Source: Amycolatopsis jiangsuensis (GTDB lineage Bacteria; Actinomycetota; Actinomycetes; Mycobacteriales; Pseudonocardiaceae). Taken from it: DNA of 64,000 nt. A program made the translations under genes and the position numbers. The stretch is from positions 4,676,501 to 4,740,500 of the forward strand of contig NZ_JACHMG010000001.1 of assembly GCF_014204865.1 (NCBI RefSeq). The letters run 5' to 3'. The notes beneath the pieces were generated by a model, which ran no database searches, was not told where the DNA came from, and saw only the letters and a list, made by a program, of their open reading frames with translations. Numbering within the stretch: position 1 is the stretch's first letter; each line of letters begins with the position of its first letter. Shown here in pieces: positions 42,306-51,077 of this stretch.

Positions 42306-42914
42306 TCATTCGCGCCGGGAGGTCTCCCGGATGCCGGCCAGCACCACGTCGGTGACCTGCTCGGCGACCGCGCGGGTGAAGGGGCGCACGCCACGGCTCA
42401 CGTAGAGGTGCACCGGACTGCAGAGCAGTTCGCCGAAGAAGTAGGCGTCGACCGGGGGAAGTTCGCCCCGCTCGACGGCCACCTCCACCCTCGTCCGCAT
42501 GACTTCCAGGCGTTGTTCGAAGACTGCGGCGACCGCACGGGCCACGTTCGGGTTTTCGTGGCCCGTCAGCGCGGCGCTCTGCACCGCGCGACCGGTCGGC
42601 GTGTCGAGGGTGGCGGCCAGGTCGATCAGGAACTCGATCAGGTCCCGGCGCAGGTCACCGGTGTCGGTGAGAACGGCCGTCTCCGCGGCGTACCGCAGCA
42701 GTGCCTCGCTGACCAGCGTTTCCCGCTCCGGCCAGTTCCGGTAGACGCTCGACTTGTGCACCCCGGCCAGTTCGGCCAGCTCGTCGTAACGCAGGCCTGC
42801 CAGGCCGTGCCTGCCGACGAGCTGGACGGTCGCGTCGAGGATCCGCTCCCGCACGCGAGCGGTGCGCCCACCCGGCCGCGAGGCCGCCGGTTGCCTTGAC
42901 GAGCCGTCCGCCAT
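42306..42914 (-). CDS. TetR-family regulator
   Basis: A 202-residue TetR protein: helix-turn-helix at about 20-68 (ILDATVQLVGRHGLAGLRYD, LAELAGVHKSSVYRNWPERE) and a helical ligand domain ending GVRPFTRAVAEQVTDVVLAG, in the style of TetR regulators with the C_11/C_16 type domain. ATG 42914 has AGGAG 10 nt upstream. It is divergent from the FAD monooxygenase at 43091, the likely target. The intergenic region has a degenerate direct repeat CTAACG at about 42987 and 43000 that may be the operator. Confidence 0.9.
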   Translation of the reverse strand: MADGSSRQPAASRPGGRTARVRERILDATVQLVGRHGLAGLRYDELAELAGVHKSSVYRNWPERETLVSEALLRYAAETAVLTDTGDLRRDLIEFLIDLAATLDTPTGRAVQSAALTGHENPNVARAVAAVFEQRLEVMRTRVEVAVERGELPPVDAYFFGELLCSPVHLYVSRGVRPFTRAVAEQVTDVVLAGIRETSRRE

Positions 42915-43090
42915 CTGCCGCTCACTCCTCGCTCTCCTCGCGGGGTGATTCTCCGTCAGCGCCGCTGCCCGCACCGGCAAGGGTCTGCTAACGTGGAGTC
43001 TAACGAGAACTTTCGTCGCTTTAGCTTGTCTCGGGGTGAACCAACCGGCACCACCGCGAACGACGTCCGCGCGGGAACCAGGGAGTACGT

Positions 43091-44230
43091 ATGAACATCC
43101 TCGTATCGGGTGCCGGCATCGCCGGTCTCAGCACGGCTCTGGACCTCGGCGTGCGCGGGCATCAGGTGACCGTCGTCGAACGTGCGGGCCACCTGCGCAT
43201 CAACGGGTCGCCCATCGACGTCCGCGGCGACGCGATCGGGGTCACCGCGGAGATGGGACTGCTCGACGCGATCCGCGCGAAACGGGTCGACATGTCCGAG
43301 CGCACCCGATTCGTCGACCGCGAGGGCACGGTGATCGCCCGGGTGCCGTACGAGGAGGTGAACGATTCCGCCGACGACATCGAGATTCCCCGCGAAGACC
43401 TGACGAACATCCTCGCCGCGGCGCTGCCGCCGAACGCCACGATCCGGTTCCGGGAAAGCGTCGCCGCCCTCACCGAGGACGGCGACGGGGTCGACGTGCG
43501 TTTCGCCTCCGGTGGCTCCGCGCGGTTCGACCTCGTCGTCGGCGCCGACGGCCTGCACTCGCGCGTGCGGAAGCTGGTGTTCGGACCGGAAAGCGACTAC
43601 CTGCGACATTTGGGCCTGTACGTCGGCATCACCGAACTGAATTCCGAAGACTTCGGCGACGACGACCGCGGCACAATGTACAACTATCCGGGACATATGG
43701 CCGGCATCACCGGCTATCACGACAAAGTGCTCGGGATTCTCCTGTTCCGGTCCGAGTTCATCGACTACGACTACCGCGACCTGGATGCCCAGAAGCGGAT
43801 TGTCATCGACGCTTTCGCCGGGCACGAAGAATGGAAAATCCCGCGCCTGCTGGCCGCGGTCGATGCCGACCCCGAGTTCTACTTCGATTCGGTCAGCCAG
43901 ATTCACTTGCCGACCTGGCACCGCGGCCGGGTGGTATTGGTCGGTGACGCCGGATACTGCGCCGCACTGCTCTCCGGCCGCGGCACTTCACTGGCCCTCA
44001 CCGGCGGCCTATTCCTGGCCGAGGAACTCGAACGTGCCGGCGGCGACCACACGGTGGCATTCGACCACTACGAGAAACGCCAGCGCCCGTACGTCGAATT
44101 CGCCCAGAGCACCGTCGACGTCGGTGGCGCAATCCTGGCGCCCGCCACGCAGGAAGCGATCACCGCACGCAACACCCGGCTCCGCTCCCTTCCCGCAAAG
44201 TCCAGGGAACCGAAAGGCGAACGGGCGTAG
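43091..44230 (+). CDS. FAD-dependent monooxygenase (TetX/PHBH-like)
   Basis: A 379-residue group A flavin monooxygenase: [20 protein letters not shown] (3-22), the DG motif [17 protein letters not shown] (about 150-166) and the GD motif [20 protein letters not shown] (about 280-300). The length lacks a C-terminal thioredoxin domain, as in TetX-like and 2-polyprenylphenol-hydroxylase-like enzymes, which detoxify or hydroxylate aromatic compounds. It stands alone under the divergent TetR repressor, a set-up typical of xenobiotic-inducible monooxygenases. Confidence 0.9.
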   Translation: MNILVSGAGIAGLSTALDLGVRGHQVTVVERAGHLRINGSPIDVRGDAIGVTAEMGLLDAIRAKRVDMSERTRFVDREGTVIARVPYEEVNDSADDIEIPREDLTNILAAALPPNATIRFRESVAALTEDGDGVDVRFASGGSARFDLVVGADGLHSRVRKLVFGPESDYLRHLGLYVGITELNSEDFGDDDRGTMYNYPGHMAGITGYHDKVLGILLFRSEFIDYDYRDLDAQKRIVIDAFAGHEEWKIPRLLAAVDADPEFYFDSVSQIHLPTWHRGRVVLVGDAGYCAALLSGRGTSLALTGGLFLAEELERAGGDHTVAFDHYEKRQRPYVEFAQSTVDVGGAILAPATQEAITARNTRLRSLPAKSREPKGERA

Positions 44231-44309
44231 GCTTCCGCAACCAACCGGTCCCGCATTTCGCGGCCGGCCCGGGGCAGCTCCAGGACGCGCACCTGGCCCT
44301 CCGCCGGAA

Positions 44310-44413
44310 GTCGACGCACGCATGGCGGCGAGCTGGTCGGGATGCCGGAGCAACGCGAGGGTGCCGAGCCCGACCATGTTCGCGGTGGTTTCGTGCCCGA
44401 CCACCAGCACCAT
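44310..44413 (-). pseudogene. Cytochrome P450 I-helix remnant
   Basis: On the minus strand [20 protein letters not shown] followed by [13 protein letters not shown] is the I-helix (oxygen-binding GHETT) and following segment of a bacterial P450. Heme-binding Cys, ExxR motif and everything else are absent. Nothing identifiable fills 44231-44309. Confidence 0.6.
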
Positions 44414-44422
44414 AATCCCGGC

Positions 44423-45313
44423 TCAGGGCACCATCCGTCCACTGTGGTCACCGCGGAGGATGTCGATGATCTCGGAATCGTCGTGTCCGGTCAGGCCCGC
44501 TCGGTGTCCGGCCAGGAAGATCTGCTCGGCCGCGGACGCCAGCGGCGCCGGGTGGGCGCTGTCGCGTGCCGCGTCGGTGACCAGGCCCATGTCCTTGAGG
44601 ATGATGCCGAGCGCGCTGCGGACCTCGGCGCTGCCGTGCACCATGCGTTCCCCGCGGTCCTCGAGCATGAACGACGCCGCGGCGCCCGTCCGTACAACGT
44701 CCCAGGTGGCGGCCGGATCGAGGTGCATGGCCTCGGCCAGCGCCAGTGCCTCGGCCGCCGCGGCGATGTGCACGCCGCACAGGAGTTGGTTGACCAGCTT
44801 GACCTTCTGGCCGTCACCGGGTGCGGTGCCCACGTGCGGGGCGGTGCGGGCGAGCGTGTCGAGGAGCGGCCGGACGCGGTCCACCGCCAGGTCCGGGCCA
44901 CCGGCCATGATCAGCAGATCACCGTCCGCCGCACGCGCGGCACCACCGGAGACCGGGGAGTCCACCAGGTCGATCCCCCGCCGCGCGAGCCGCTCGGCCC
45001 ACCGCGCGACCGGCGCGGGGCCGATCGTGGCCATCACGACGACCACGCTTCCGGGCACGAGTGCTCCGGCTGCCGAATCGTCCCCGAACAGCACGCTTTC
45101 CACCTGGTCCGCGGTCGCGACCATGACGACAAGCGTGGCCACCCCCGTTGCCGCCAGCTTGATCGACGCCGCCGGCGCCACTCCGTCGGCGGCCAGCGCC
45201 TCCGCGCGAGACGGGTTGACGTCGTAGGCGGTGACGTCGTGCCCGCCGCGCGCCGCGCAGACGGCCATCGGCGAGCCCATTGCGCCGAGCCCGATCCACC
45301 CGACGCGCGTCAC
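44423..45313 (-). CDS. 3-hydroxyacid (HIBADH-type) dehydrogenase
   Basis: A 296-residue NAD(P)-dependent beta-hydroxyacid dehydrogenase: Rossmann motif [20 protein letters not shown] (4-23), substrate-binding [19 protein letters not shown] and catalytic Lys in [20 protein letters not shown]. The family includes hydroxyisobutyrate, tartronate semialdehyde and L-threonate 2-dehydrogenases. Last gene of the operon; its GTG overlaps the aldolase stop (GTGA). By context it may oxidise or reduce a hydroxy acid or keto-deoxy acid feeding the aldolase. Confidence 0.88.
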   Translation of the reverse strand: MTRVGWIGLGAMGSPMAVCAARGGHDVTAYDVNPSRAEALAADGVAPAASIKLAATGVATLVVMVATADQVESVLFGDDSAAGALVPGSVVVVMATIGPAPVARWAERLARRGIDLVDSPVSGGAARAADGDLLIMAGGPDLAVDRVRPLLDTLARTAPHVGTAPGDGQKVKLVNQLLCGVHIAAAAEALALAEAMHLDPAATWDVVRTGAAASFMLEDRGERMVHGSAEVRSALGIILKDMGLVTDAARDSAHPAPLASAAEQIFLAGHRAGLTGHDDSEIIDILRGDHSGRMVP

Positions 45314-46338
45314 GATGCGTCCTTTTCGGACAGTGCCGTGGCACGCAACGTGCGCGCGGTGTCGGCGATCAGGTCCTCCTGTCCGACGATCAGCCCCCGC
45401 CTGCCGACCTCGACCAGCAGCTTCCGCACGTCGACGTCGTAGTTCCCGGCGGCCTTCTCCGCATGCCGCAGGAAACTCGAGTACACCCCGGCGTAGCCCA
45501 GCGTCAACGTTTCCCGATCCACCCGGACCGGCCGGTCCTGGATGGGCCGCACCAGATCGTCGGCCGCGTCCTGCAGGGCGAACACGTCGCAGGCGTGTTC
45601 CCAGCCCAGTAGATCGGCGACCGCGACGAACGCTTCCAGCGGCGTGTTGCCCGCCCCCGCGCCGTGCCCGGCCAGCGAAGCGTCCACGCGGTGCGCACCT
45701 TCTTCGACCGCGGCCACGGAGTTCGCCACCGACAGCGAGAGGTTTTCGTGGGCGTGGATGGCGATTTCGGTCACGGGGTCGAGTACCTCGCGGTAGGCCC
45801 GGATCCGCGCCCGCACCGCGTCCATGGTCATCCGCCCGGCCGAATCGACCACGTAAACGCAGTGGGCGCCGGCCTTTTCCGCGAGCTTGGCCGAGGCGGC
45901 CAGCTCGTCCGGCGGCAGGAAGTGCGACATCATCAGGAAACCGGACACGTCCAGTCCCATCTCCCTGGCCTGCTCGATGTGCTGCAGCCCGGTGCCCGGT
46001 TCGGCGCAGTGCACCGCGATCCGGACCGAACCGACGCCGAGCCCGTAGGCACGGCGAAGGTCGCCGATCGTGCCGATTCCGGGGATGAGCAACGTGGTCA
46101 GCCGGGCCCGGGAGACGACCTCCGCGATCGCGGCGATCCACTCGTCGTCGGTGTGGCTGGCCGCGCCGTAGGTGAGGGTGGAGGCGGCGAGCCCGTCGCC
46201 GTGCGCGACCTCGATCGCGTCCACGCCCGCCGCGTCCAGCGCGGCGGCGATTTCCACGAGCCGTTCCAGGCCGATGCGGTGCCGGATGGCGTGCATGCCA
46301 TCGCGCAAGGTCACGTCCTGGAGGAAGACTTTCGGCAC
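45310..46338 (-). CDS. 4-hydroxy-2-oxoacid (4-hydroxy-2-oxovalerate type) aldolase
   Basis: A 342-residue class II aldolase of the DmpG/BphI/MhpE family: [15 protein letters not shown] (Arg, Asp and His of the active site), IEVAHGDGL, metal ligands in [17 protein letters not shown] and [14 protein letters not shown] at the aldehyde/partner interface. It cleaves 4-hydroxy-2-oxovalerate to pyruvate and acetaldehyde, tolerating other aldehydes in homologues, and channels the aldehyde to the dehydrogenase encoded immediately upstream in the operon. No hydratase or meta-cleavage gene accompanies it here; an IlvD-type dehydratase does. GTG start after GGTGG. Confidence 0.9.
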   Translation of the reverse strand: MPKVFLQDVTLRDGMHAIRHRIGLERLVEIAAALDAAGVDAIEVAHGDGLAASTLTYGAASHTDDEWIAAIAEVVSRARLTTLLIPGIGTIGDLRRAYGLGVGSVRIAVHCAEPGTGLQHIEQAREMGLDVSGFLMMSHFLPPDELAASAKLAEKAGAHCVYVVDSAGRMTMDAVRARIRAYREVLDPVTEIAIHAHENLSLSVANSVAAVEEGAHRVDASLAGHGAGAGNTPLEAFVAVADLLGWEHACDVFALQDAADDLVRPIQDRPVRVDRETLTLGYAGVYSSFLRHAEKAAGNYDVDVRKLLVEVGRRGLIVGQEDLIADTARTLRATALSEKDAS

Positions 46339-46339
46339 T

Positions 46340-47278
46340 TCAGGCCACCTCGCCTTCGAGCGCGACCGAGCCGAGCCGCGCGGCCACGTCGACGGCCGCC
46401 GTGGTGATGATGTCGAGGTTCCCCGCATGCGTGCCGAGATGGTCGCCGGCGCCGCGCACCTCCAGCGAAACCGCCACCTCCGCGTGCTTTCGCGTAGTGT
46501 CCCCGAGCAGCGTGCGCAGTGGCTCGTCCGTTCCGAGGGAACGGAAAGCGACGTCCTGGTTGAGCCGGTACCCGGGCACCGTGGCACTCACCTCCGCCAC
46601 CGCCGCCGAGACCGCGGCGGAGATCGAGTCGCGCAGCGTGGCGTCGAGCTCGTCGACGATGCCGAGCACGGTGACCCGCATGGCCATCGGCGGATCCGCC
46701 GGGTTGAGCACCGTGACCGCCTTGCCCCGGCGCGCCCCACCGACGAGCTGGATCGCCCTGCTCGTGGCCCCGGTGAACTCGTCGAGGTTGGCACGCAGAC
46801 CCGGCCCCGCCGACGACGACGCGATCGAGACGACGACCTCGGCGTAGTGCACCGGCACGACCTGGGTGAGCGCGTGCACCACGGGAATGGCCGCCTGGCC
46901 GGAACAGCCGATCAGGCTGAGTTCCGGACCGCCGAAGTCCGGAGTCACCGACGGCACCACGAGCTGCCCGGTCGTCACCGGCGTCAGCGTGACCAGTTGC
47001 CGGCCCGGCGCGCCGAGCGCGGCCGCATGAGCCTCGTGCGCCGCGGCGGTGGACGCGTCGAGCACCACCGTGACCTCCTTGAAGGCGTCCAGTTCGAGCA
47101 GCCCGGCCACGCCGCGGCCGGTGGTGGCCACACCCAGCGCACGGGCCTTGGCCAGCCCCGCCGAATCCGGCTCCACGTCCGCCACGGCCACCGGCTCCAG
47201 CTCCGGATGGCGGCTCAGCTTGACGAGCAGGTCGGTGCCGACGTGGCCCGGCCCGATGATGGCGACCTTCGTCGTCAT
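46340..47278 (-). CDS. Acylating acetaldehyde dehydrogenase
   Basis: A 312-residue DmpF/BphJ/MhpF-family enzyme that oxidises the aldolase-derived aldehyde to acyl-CoA with NAD and CoA: Rossmann motif [20 protein letters not shown], catalytic Cys in [14 protein letters not shown] and the C-terminal [17 protein letters not shown]. The usual GSGNIGTDL and TCGGQATIP are altered, so this copy is a divergent branch, perhaps with another aldehyde preference. The gene order dehydrogenase-aldolase with 1-nt spacing supports a channelling complex. Confidence 0.9.
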   Translation of the reverse strand: MTTKVAIIGPGHVGTDLLVKLSRHPELEPVAVADVEPDSAGLAKARALGVATTGRGVAGLLELDAFKEVTVVLDASTAAAHEAHAAALGAPGRQLVTLTPVTTGQLVVPSVTPDFGGPELSLIGCSGQAAIPVVHALTQVVPVHYAEVVVSIASSSAGPGLRANLDEFTGATSRAIQLVGGARRGKAVTVLNPADPPMAMRVTVLGIVDELDATLRDSISAAVSAAVAEVSATVPGYRLNQDVAFRSLGTDEPLRTLLGDTTRKHAEVAVSLEVRGAGDHLGTHAGNLDIITTAAVDVAARLGSVALEGEVA

Positions 47279-47304
47279 GGGTCACTCCTCACGGGGGACT
47301 GCGC

Positions 47305-49026
47305 TCAGTGGCTGGCCCGGGGTACGTCCGAACCTCGTTTGCCGCGAAGGAAATCGAGGTCGGCACCGGTGTCGGCCTGGGTGACGTGCCGCAGGTAGAG
47401 CTGGGTGTAACCGCCGATCTCCGGCAGCTTCTCGGCGCCGCGGGCGGCCCTCCTGCGCGTCAGCTCGGCATCGTCCACCGCCAGATGCAGCCGCCGCGCC
47501 GGCACGTCCAGTTCGATCAGGTCACCGTCCTGCACCAGCGCGAGCGGGCCACCGGCGGCGGACTCCGGAGCCACGTGCAGCACGACCGCGCCGAACGCGG
47601 TTCCGCTCATCCGCGCGTCGGAAACGCGGACCATGTCGGTGACCCCGGCACGCAGCAGCTTGGCGGGAATCGGCAGGTTGCCCATTTCCGGCATGCCCGG
47701 ATACCCCTTCGGCCCGGCGCCCTTGAGCACCAGCACCGAATCGGCGTGCACGTCCAGCTCCGGATCGTCGATCCGGGCACGCAGGTCGTCGATGTCCTCG
47801 AACACCACCGCCGGGCCGCGGTGCACCAGCAGCTCTTTCGTCGCCGCGGACGGCTTGATGATCGCCCCGTCCGGAGCCAGATTCCCGTGCAGCACGGCGA
47901 TTCCGGCGTCCTCCTGCAGCGGGTCGTCGACCGTCCGGATCGCCGGCGAGCCCCAGCCGGTCATCCCGGCCACGTTCTCCCCGAGGGTGCGCCCGGTGAC
48001 CGTCGGCGCGTCGAGGTGCAGGAAATCACGCAGTTCGTTGATCACCACGGGGACGCCACCCGCGTCGAAGAACTCCTCCATCAGGAACTTGCCCGACGGC
48101 ACGAGATCGACCAGCAGCGGCACGCCCGCGGCCAGCTCGTCGAAATCGTCCAGCCGCAGCTCGCTCCCGGCCCGGCCGGCGATGGCCAGCAGGTGCACCA
48201 CCGCGTTGGTCGATCCGCCGATCGCGGCGTTGACCCGGATGGCGTTCTCGAGCGCCTGCCGGGTCAGCACCTTCGACAGCCGGAGATCCTCGTGCACCAT
48301 CTCGACCGCACGGAGACCGGTGTCGTGCGCGAGACTGCGGCGCCGGGCGTCGACCGCGGGGATGGCCGCGTTGCCGGTGAGCGCGACGCCCATCGTCTCG
48401 ACCATCGACGCCATCGTGGACGCGGTGCCCATCGTGTTGCAGCTGCCGTTCGAGCGCCACATGCACACCTCGGCGCCGACGAACTGCTCCGAGGTCATCG
48501 TCCCCGCGCGAACCCGGTCGTACATCTCGTAGGTACCGGTGCCGGACGGGAGCTGCACGCCGTCGCGGCGGCCGGTCAGCGTCGGACCACCGGAGAGCAC
48601 GATGCTCGGCAGGTCGACGCTGGCCGCCCCCATCAGCACCGCGGGGGTGGTCTTGTCGCAGCCGGCGAGCAGCACGACGCCGTCGAGCGGATTGGCCCGG
48701 ATCGTCTCCTCGACGTCCATGCTGACCAGGTTGCGGTACATCATCGTGGACGGGCGCATGAGCGTCTCGCCCAGTGACGTCACCGGAAACTCCAGCGGCA
48801 GCCCGCCCGCCTCGTACACGCCGCGGGCGACGTACTCGGCGAGGTCGCGCAGGTGTGCGTTGCACGGCGCCAGCTGTGACCAGGTGTTGCAGATGCCGAT
48901 CACCGGGCGGCCGTCGAACATCCGGTCCGGCACGCCCATCGCCTTGATCCCGGACCGGTGGAAGAACCCGGTCTTGTCCGCGCCGCCGAACCACGCTTGG
49001 GAACGACGCGGGTTTTCGCCGGTCAT
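47305..49026 (-). CDS. IlvD/Edd-family dehydratase, pentonate type
   Basis: A 573-residue Fe-S dehydratase close in style to L-arabinonate/pentonate dehydratases: ADKTGFFHRSGIKAMGVPDR near the N-terminus, cluster Cys in GICNTWSQLAPCNAHL, LLAGCDKTTPAVLMGA and RSNGSCNTMGTASTMASM, and SDARMSGTAFGAVVLHVAPE. Such enzymes convert aldonates to 2-keto-3-deoxy acids. Its ATG overlaps the IclR stop by 4 nt (ATGA), and the aldehyde dehydrogenase gene follows by 26 nt. Together with the aldolase it would yield pyruvate plus an aldehyde from a pentonate or 5-deoxypentonate. Confidence 0.9.
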   Translation of the reverse strand: MTGENPRRSQAWFGGADKTGFFHRSGIKAMGVPDRMFDGRPVIGICNTWSQLAPCNAHLRDLAEYVARGVYEAGGLPLEFPVTSLGETLMRPSTMMYRNLVSMDVEETIRANPLDGVVLLAGCDKTTPAVLMGAASVDLPSIVLSGGPTLTGRRDGVQLPSGTGTYEMYDRVRAGTMTSEQFVGAEVCMWRSNGSCNTMGTASTMASMVETMGVALTGNAAIPAVDARRRSLAHDTGLRAVEMVHEDLRLSKVLTRQALENAIRVNAAIGGSTNAVVHLLAIAGRAGSELRLDDFDELAAGVPLLVDLVPSGKFLMEEFFDAGGVPVVINELRDFLHLDAPTVTGRTLGENVAGMTGWGSPAIRTVDDPLQEDAGIAVLHGNLAPDGAIIKPSAATKELLVHRGPAVVFEDIDDLRARIDDPELDVHADSVLVLKGAGPKGYPGMPEMGNLPIPAKLLRAGVTDMVRVSDARMSGTAFGAVVLHVAPESAAGGPLALVQDGDLIELDVPARRLHLAVDDAELTRRRAARGAEKLPEIGGYTQLYLRHVTQADTGADLDFLRGKRGSDVPRASH

Positions 49027-49820
49027 CCCGCCTCCACCAGCCGGTCGCTGACCGCGCGGGCGGCTTCGTGCACCGACTTCGTGATCTGTGCCCCGGACTT
49101 CTCGAACGTGCTGCGGATCGTGGTCACCGAGATCGCGGCGACCGCGAACCCCGTCGCGTCGATGATCGGCGCCGCGACGCAGCGGACCTCCTCCACCAGC
49201 TCACCGTCGTCGAGGGCGTACCCCTTCTCCCGCGCGGTGTCCAGGCGCTCCCGCAGCTCGGCGACCGAGTTCGCGGTGGACCGCGTGTACGGCGCGGGGT
49301 GGAACTCCCGCAGGTAGCGGTCGCGGACCTCGTCCGGCGAGAACGCCAGGATGGCCTTGCCCAGCGCGGTGACGTAGGCGGGCACCTCGCTGCCCGGCAC
49401 CGGCTCGACCCGGATGAGCTGCCGGGACGGGACGCTGTCGGCGTAGATGATCGAACCCTGGTGCAGGGTGGCCAGGTTGACCGTCTCGTGGAAGGCGTCG
49501 GCCAGCTCGACCAGCTTGGGCCGGGCGAGGTCGATCAGCCCGCTGCGGTCCTTGACCGAGTTCGCGATCGCGACCAGCTTCATGGTGAGCCGGTACCGCC
49601 GCGTCTCGGCCACGTGCTCGACGTACCCCGCGCTCATCAACGTGCTGAGCAGGCGGTCGACCGCGGGTTTGGACAACGACAGCTCACGCGCCAGATCGGA
49701 GACCCCGCCGGACTCGCGCCGGCCCAGGCTCTCGATCAGCCGCATGGCGTTCGCCACCGAGGCGACCTCGCGGTCGCGGCGGGCCGACGCGGCCTGCGCG
49801 TCGGACGGCTCCGATGACAC
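49023..49820 (-). CDS. IclR-family regulator
   Basis: A 265-residue IclR protein: winged helix at about 20-80 (AMRLIESLGRRESGGVSDLA, LSKPAVDRLLSTLMSAGYVE) and a GAF-like effector domain (ALGKAILAFSPDEVRDRYL, DDGELVEEVRCVAAPIID). GTG 49820 has AGGAG 5 nt upstream. It is the first gene of the dehydratase/aldolase operon and divergent from the dehydrogenase/GntP/SDR operon. Two copies of a TTCGCyATCCGAA-type motif lie between, a third in the Hyi/BASS intergenic region, so it likely controls all three units. Confidence 0.92.
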   Translation of the reverse strand: MSSEPSDAQAASARRDREVASVANAMRLIESLGRRESGGVSDLARELSLSKPAVDRLLSTLMSAGYVEHVAETRRYRLTMKLVAIANSVKDRSGLIDLARPKLVELADAFHETVNLATLHQGSIIYADSVPSRQLIRVEPVPGSEVPAYVTALGKAILAFSPDEVRDRYLREFHPAPYTRSTANSVAELRERLDTAREKGYALDDGELVEEVRCVAAPIIDATGFAVAAISVTTIRSTFEKSGAQITKSVHEAARAVSDRLVEAG

Positions 49821-49875
49821 ATCGACTCCTCAGGGTTCGCGGTGCGAGGTGCACCTGGTGAACGCGACTCTATGG

Positions 49876-49961
49876 TTCGCCATCCGAATCGTCAATCCTC
49901 AAGCAAGCGCTCACGCCGTTGACTTCACCTCGACGGCGACTTAGTTTACTCGCTATCCGAA
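49876..49961. promoter_or_regulatory. Two putative IclR operator sites
   Basis: TTCGCCATCCGAA (49876-49888) and CTCGCTATCCGAA (49949-49961) lie between the divergent IclR and dehydrogenase genes. Arms TTCG/CGAA flank a 5-bp centre. The second is 28 bp before the GTG at 49989 and the first 56 bp before the IclR start. Confidence 0.65.
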
Positions 49962-49988
49962 CAAGTGATTCGCTTTGAGGGAGTTGTG

Positions 49989-51077
49989 GTGACCTACGAA
50001 ATCGCCACCCTGCGGGGTGACGGCATCGGACCGGAGATCGTCGACGAGGCGGTCAAGGTGCTGCGCGCGGTGCCCGGTCTCGACCTGGAGTTCACCCTGC
50101 TCGAAGGCGGTGCGCACCACTACGCCGAGCACGGCGAGCTGGCGCCGGAGAGCACCTGGAAGACGATGGAGTCCGCGCACGCCATCCTGTTCGGCTCGAT
50201 GGGACATCCGGACATCCGGATGCCGGACGGCACCGAGGCCCAGGGCCACTTCATCGTCACCGCACGCAAGAAGTTCGGGCTCTACGCCGGCGTCCGGCCG
50301 ATCAAGTTCTACCCCGGCGCCAAGGGTCTGGACCCGAACCAGGACCAGGTCGACCTGGTCCTCGTCCGCGAGAGCACCGAAGGACTCTTCGCCTCGTTCG
50401 GCGGCGGCGCGGAGATCACCGGCGAGGTCTACGCCGACACGATGATCGTCACCCGCAAGGGCACTGAACGCGTCGCGCGGTACGCCTTCGAACTCGCCCG
50501 CCGCCGCACCGGACGGCCGCAGGACGGCGAGCGCCGGCTGACCTGTGTGGACAAGGCGAACATCTTCCGTTCGCTGGCCTTCTTCCGCGAGGTCTACGAC
50601 GAGGTCGCAGCCGGGTACCCGGACGTGACCGCCGACCACGCGCTGGTCGACTCCTTCTCGATGCTGCTGATGCAGCATCCCGAGCGCTACGACGTGCTGG
50701 TCACCGAGAACATGTTCGGCGACATTCTGTCCGATCTGGCCGCCGCGCTGGTCGGCGGGCTCGGACTGGCGCCGTCCGGCGACATCGGTGACGAGCACGC
50801 GATGTTCCAGCCCGCGCACGGTTCGGCACCGGACATCGCCGGGCAGGACCGGGCCAATCCGGTGGCCACCATCGTCTCCGCCCGGATGATGCTGGACTGG
50901 CTCGCCCAGCGGCACGACGACGACGCGCTGCGGGCCGCGGCCGATCTCGTGGAACGGTCCGTGGTGGAGACCATGCGCTCCGGTGCGCTGACCGCCGACC
51001 TCGGCGGCGACCTGAGCTGTTCCGGGTTCGGCGACGCGGTCGTGGCCACCCTGGGCCGGCTCGCGGCGGCCGGCTGA
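49989..51077 (+). CDS. Isocitrate/isopropylmalate/tartrate dehydrogenase-family enzyme
   Basis: A 362-residue metal-dependent, NAD(P)-linked hydroxyacid oxidative decarboxylase: ATLRGDGIGPEIVDEAVKVL, VLVRESTEGLFAS (family RExTEGxYA), TVDKANIFRS-like CVDKANIFRSLAFFREVYDE, and metal Asp residues in TENMFGDILSDLAAALVGGL. The Ser/Phe changes in the REN-TEG loop and the lack of leu or TCA neighbours favour a tartrate/malate-like or unusual substrate. GTG 49989 follows GAGGGAG. The stop overlaps the permease start by 1 nt. Confidence 0.87.
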   Translation: MTYEIATLRGDGIGPEIVDEAVKVLRAVPGLDLEFTLLEGGAHHYAEHGELAPESTWKTMESAHAILFGSMGHPDIRMPDGTEAQGHFIVTARKKFGLYAGVRPIKFYPGAKGLDPNQDQVDLVLVRESTEGLFASFGGGAEITGEVYADTMIVTRKGTERVARYAFELARRRTGRPQDGERRLTCVDKANIFRSLAFFREVYDEVAAGYPDVTADHALVDSFSMLLMQHPERYDVLVTENMFGDILSDLAAALVGGLGLAPSGDIGDEHAMFQPAHGSAPDIAGQDRANPVATIVSARMMLDWLAQRHDDDALRAAADLVERSVVETMRSGALTADLGGDLSCSGFGDAVVATLGRLAAAG

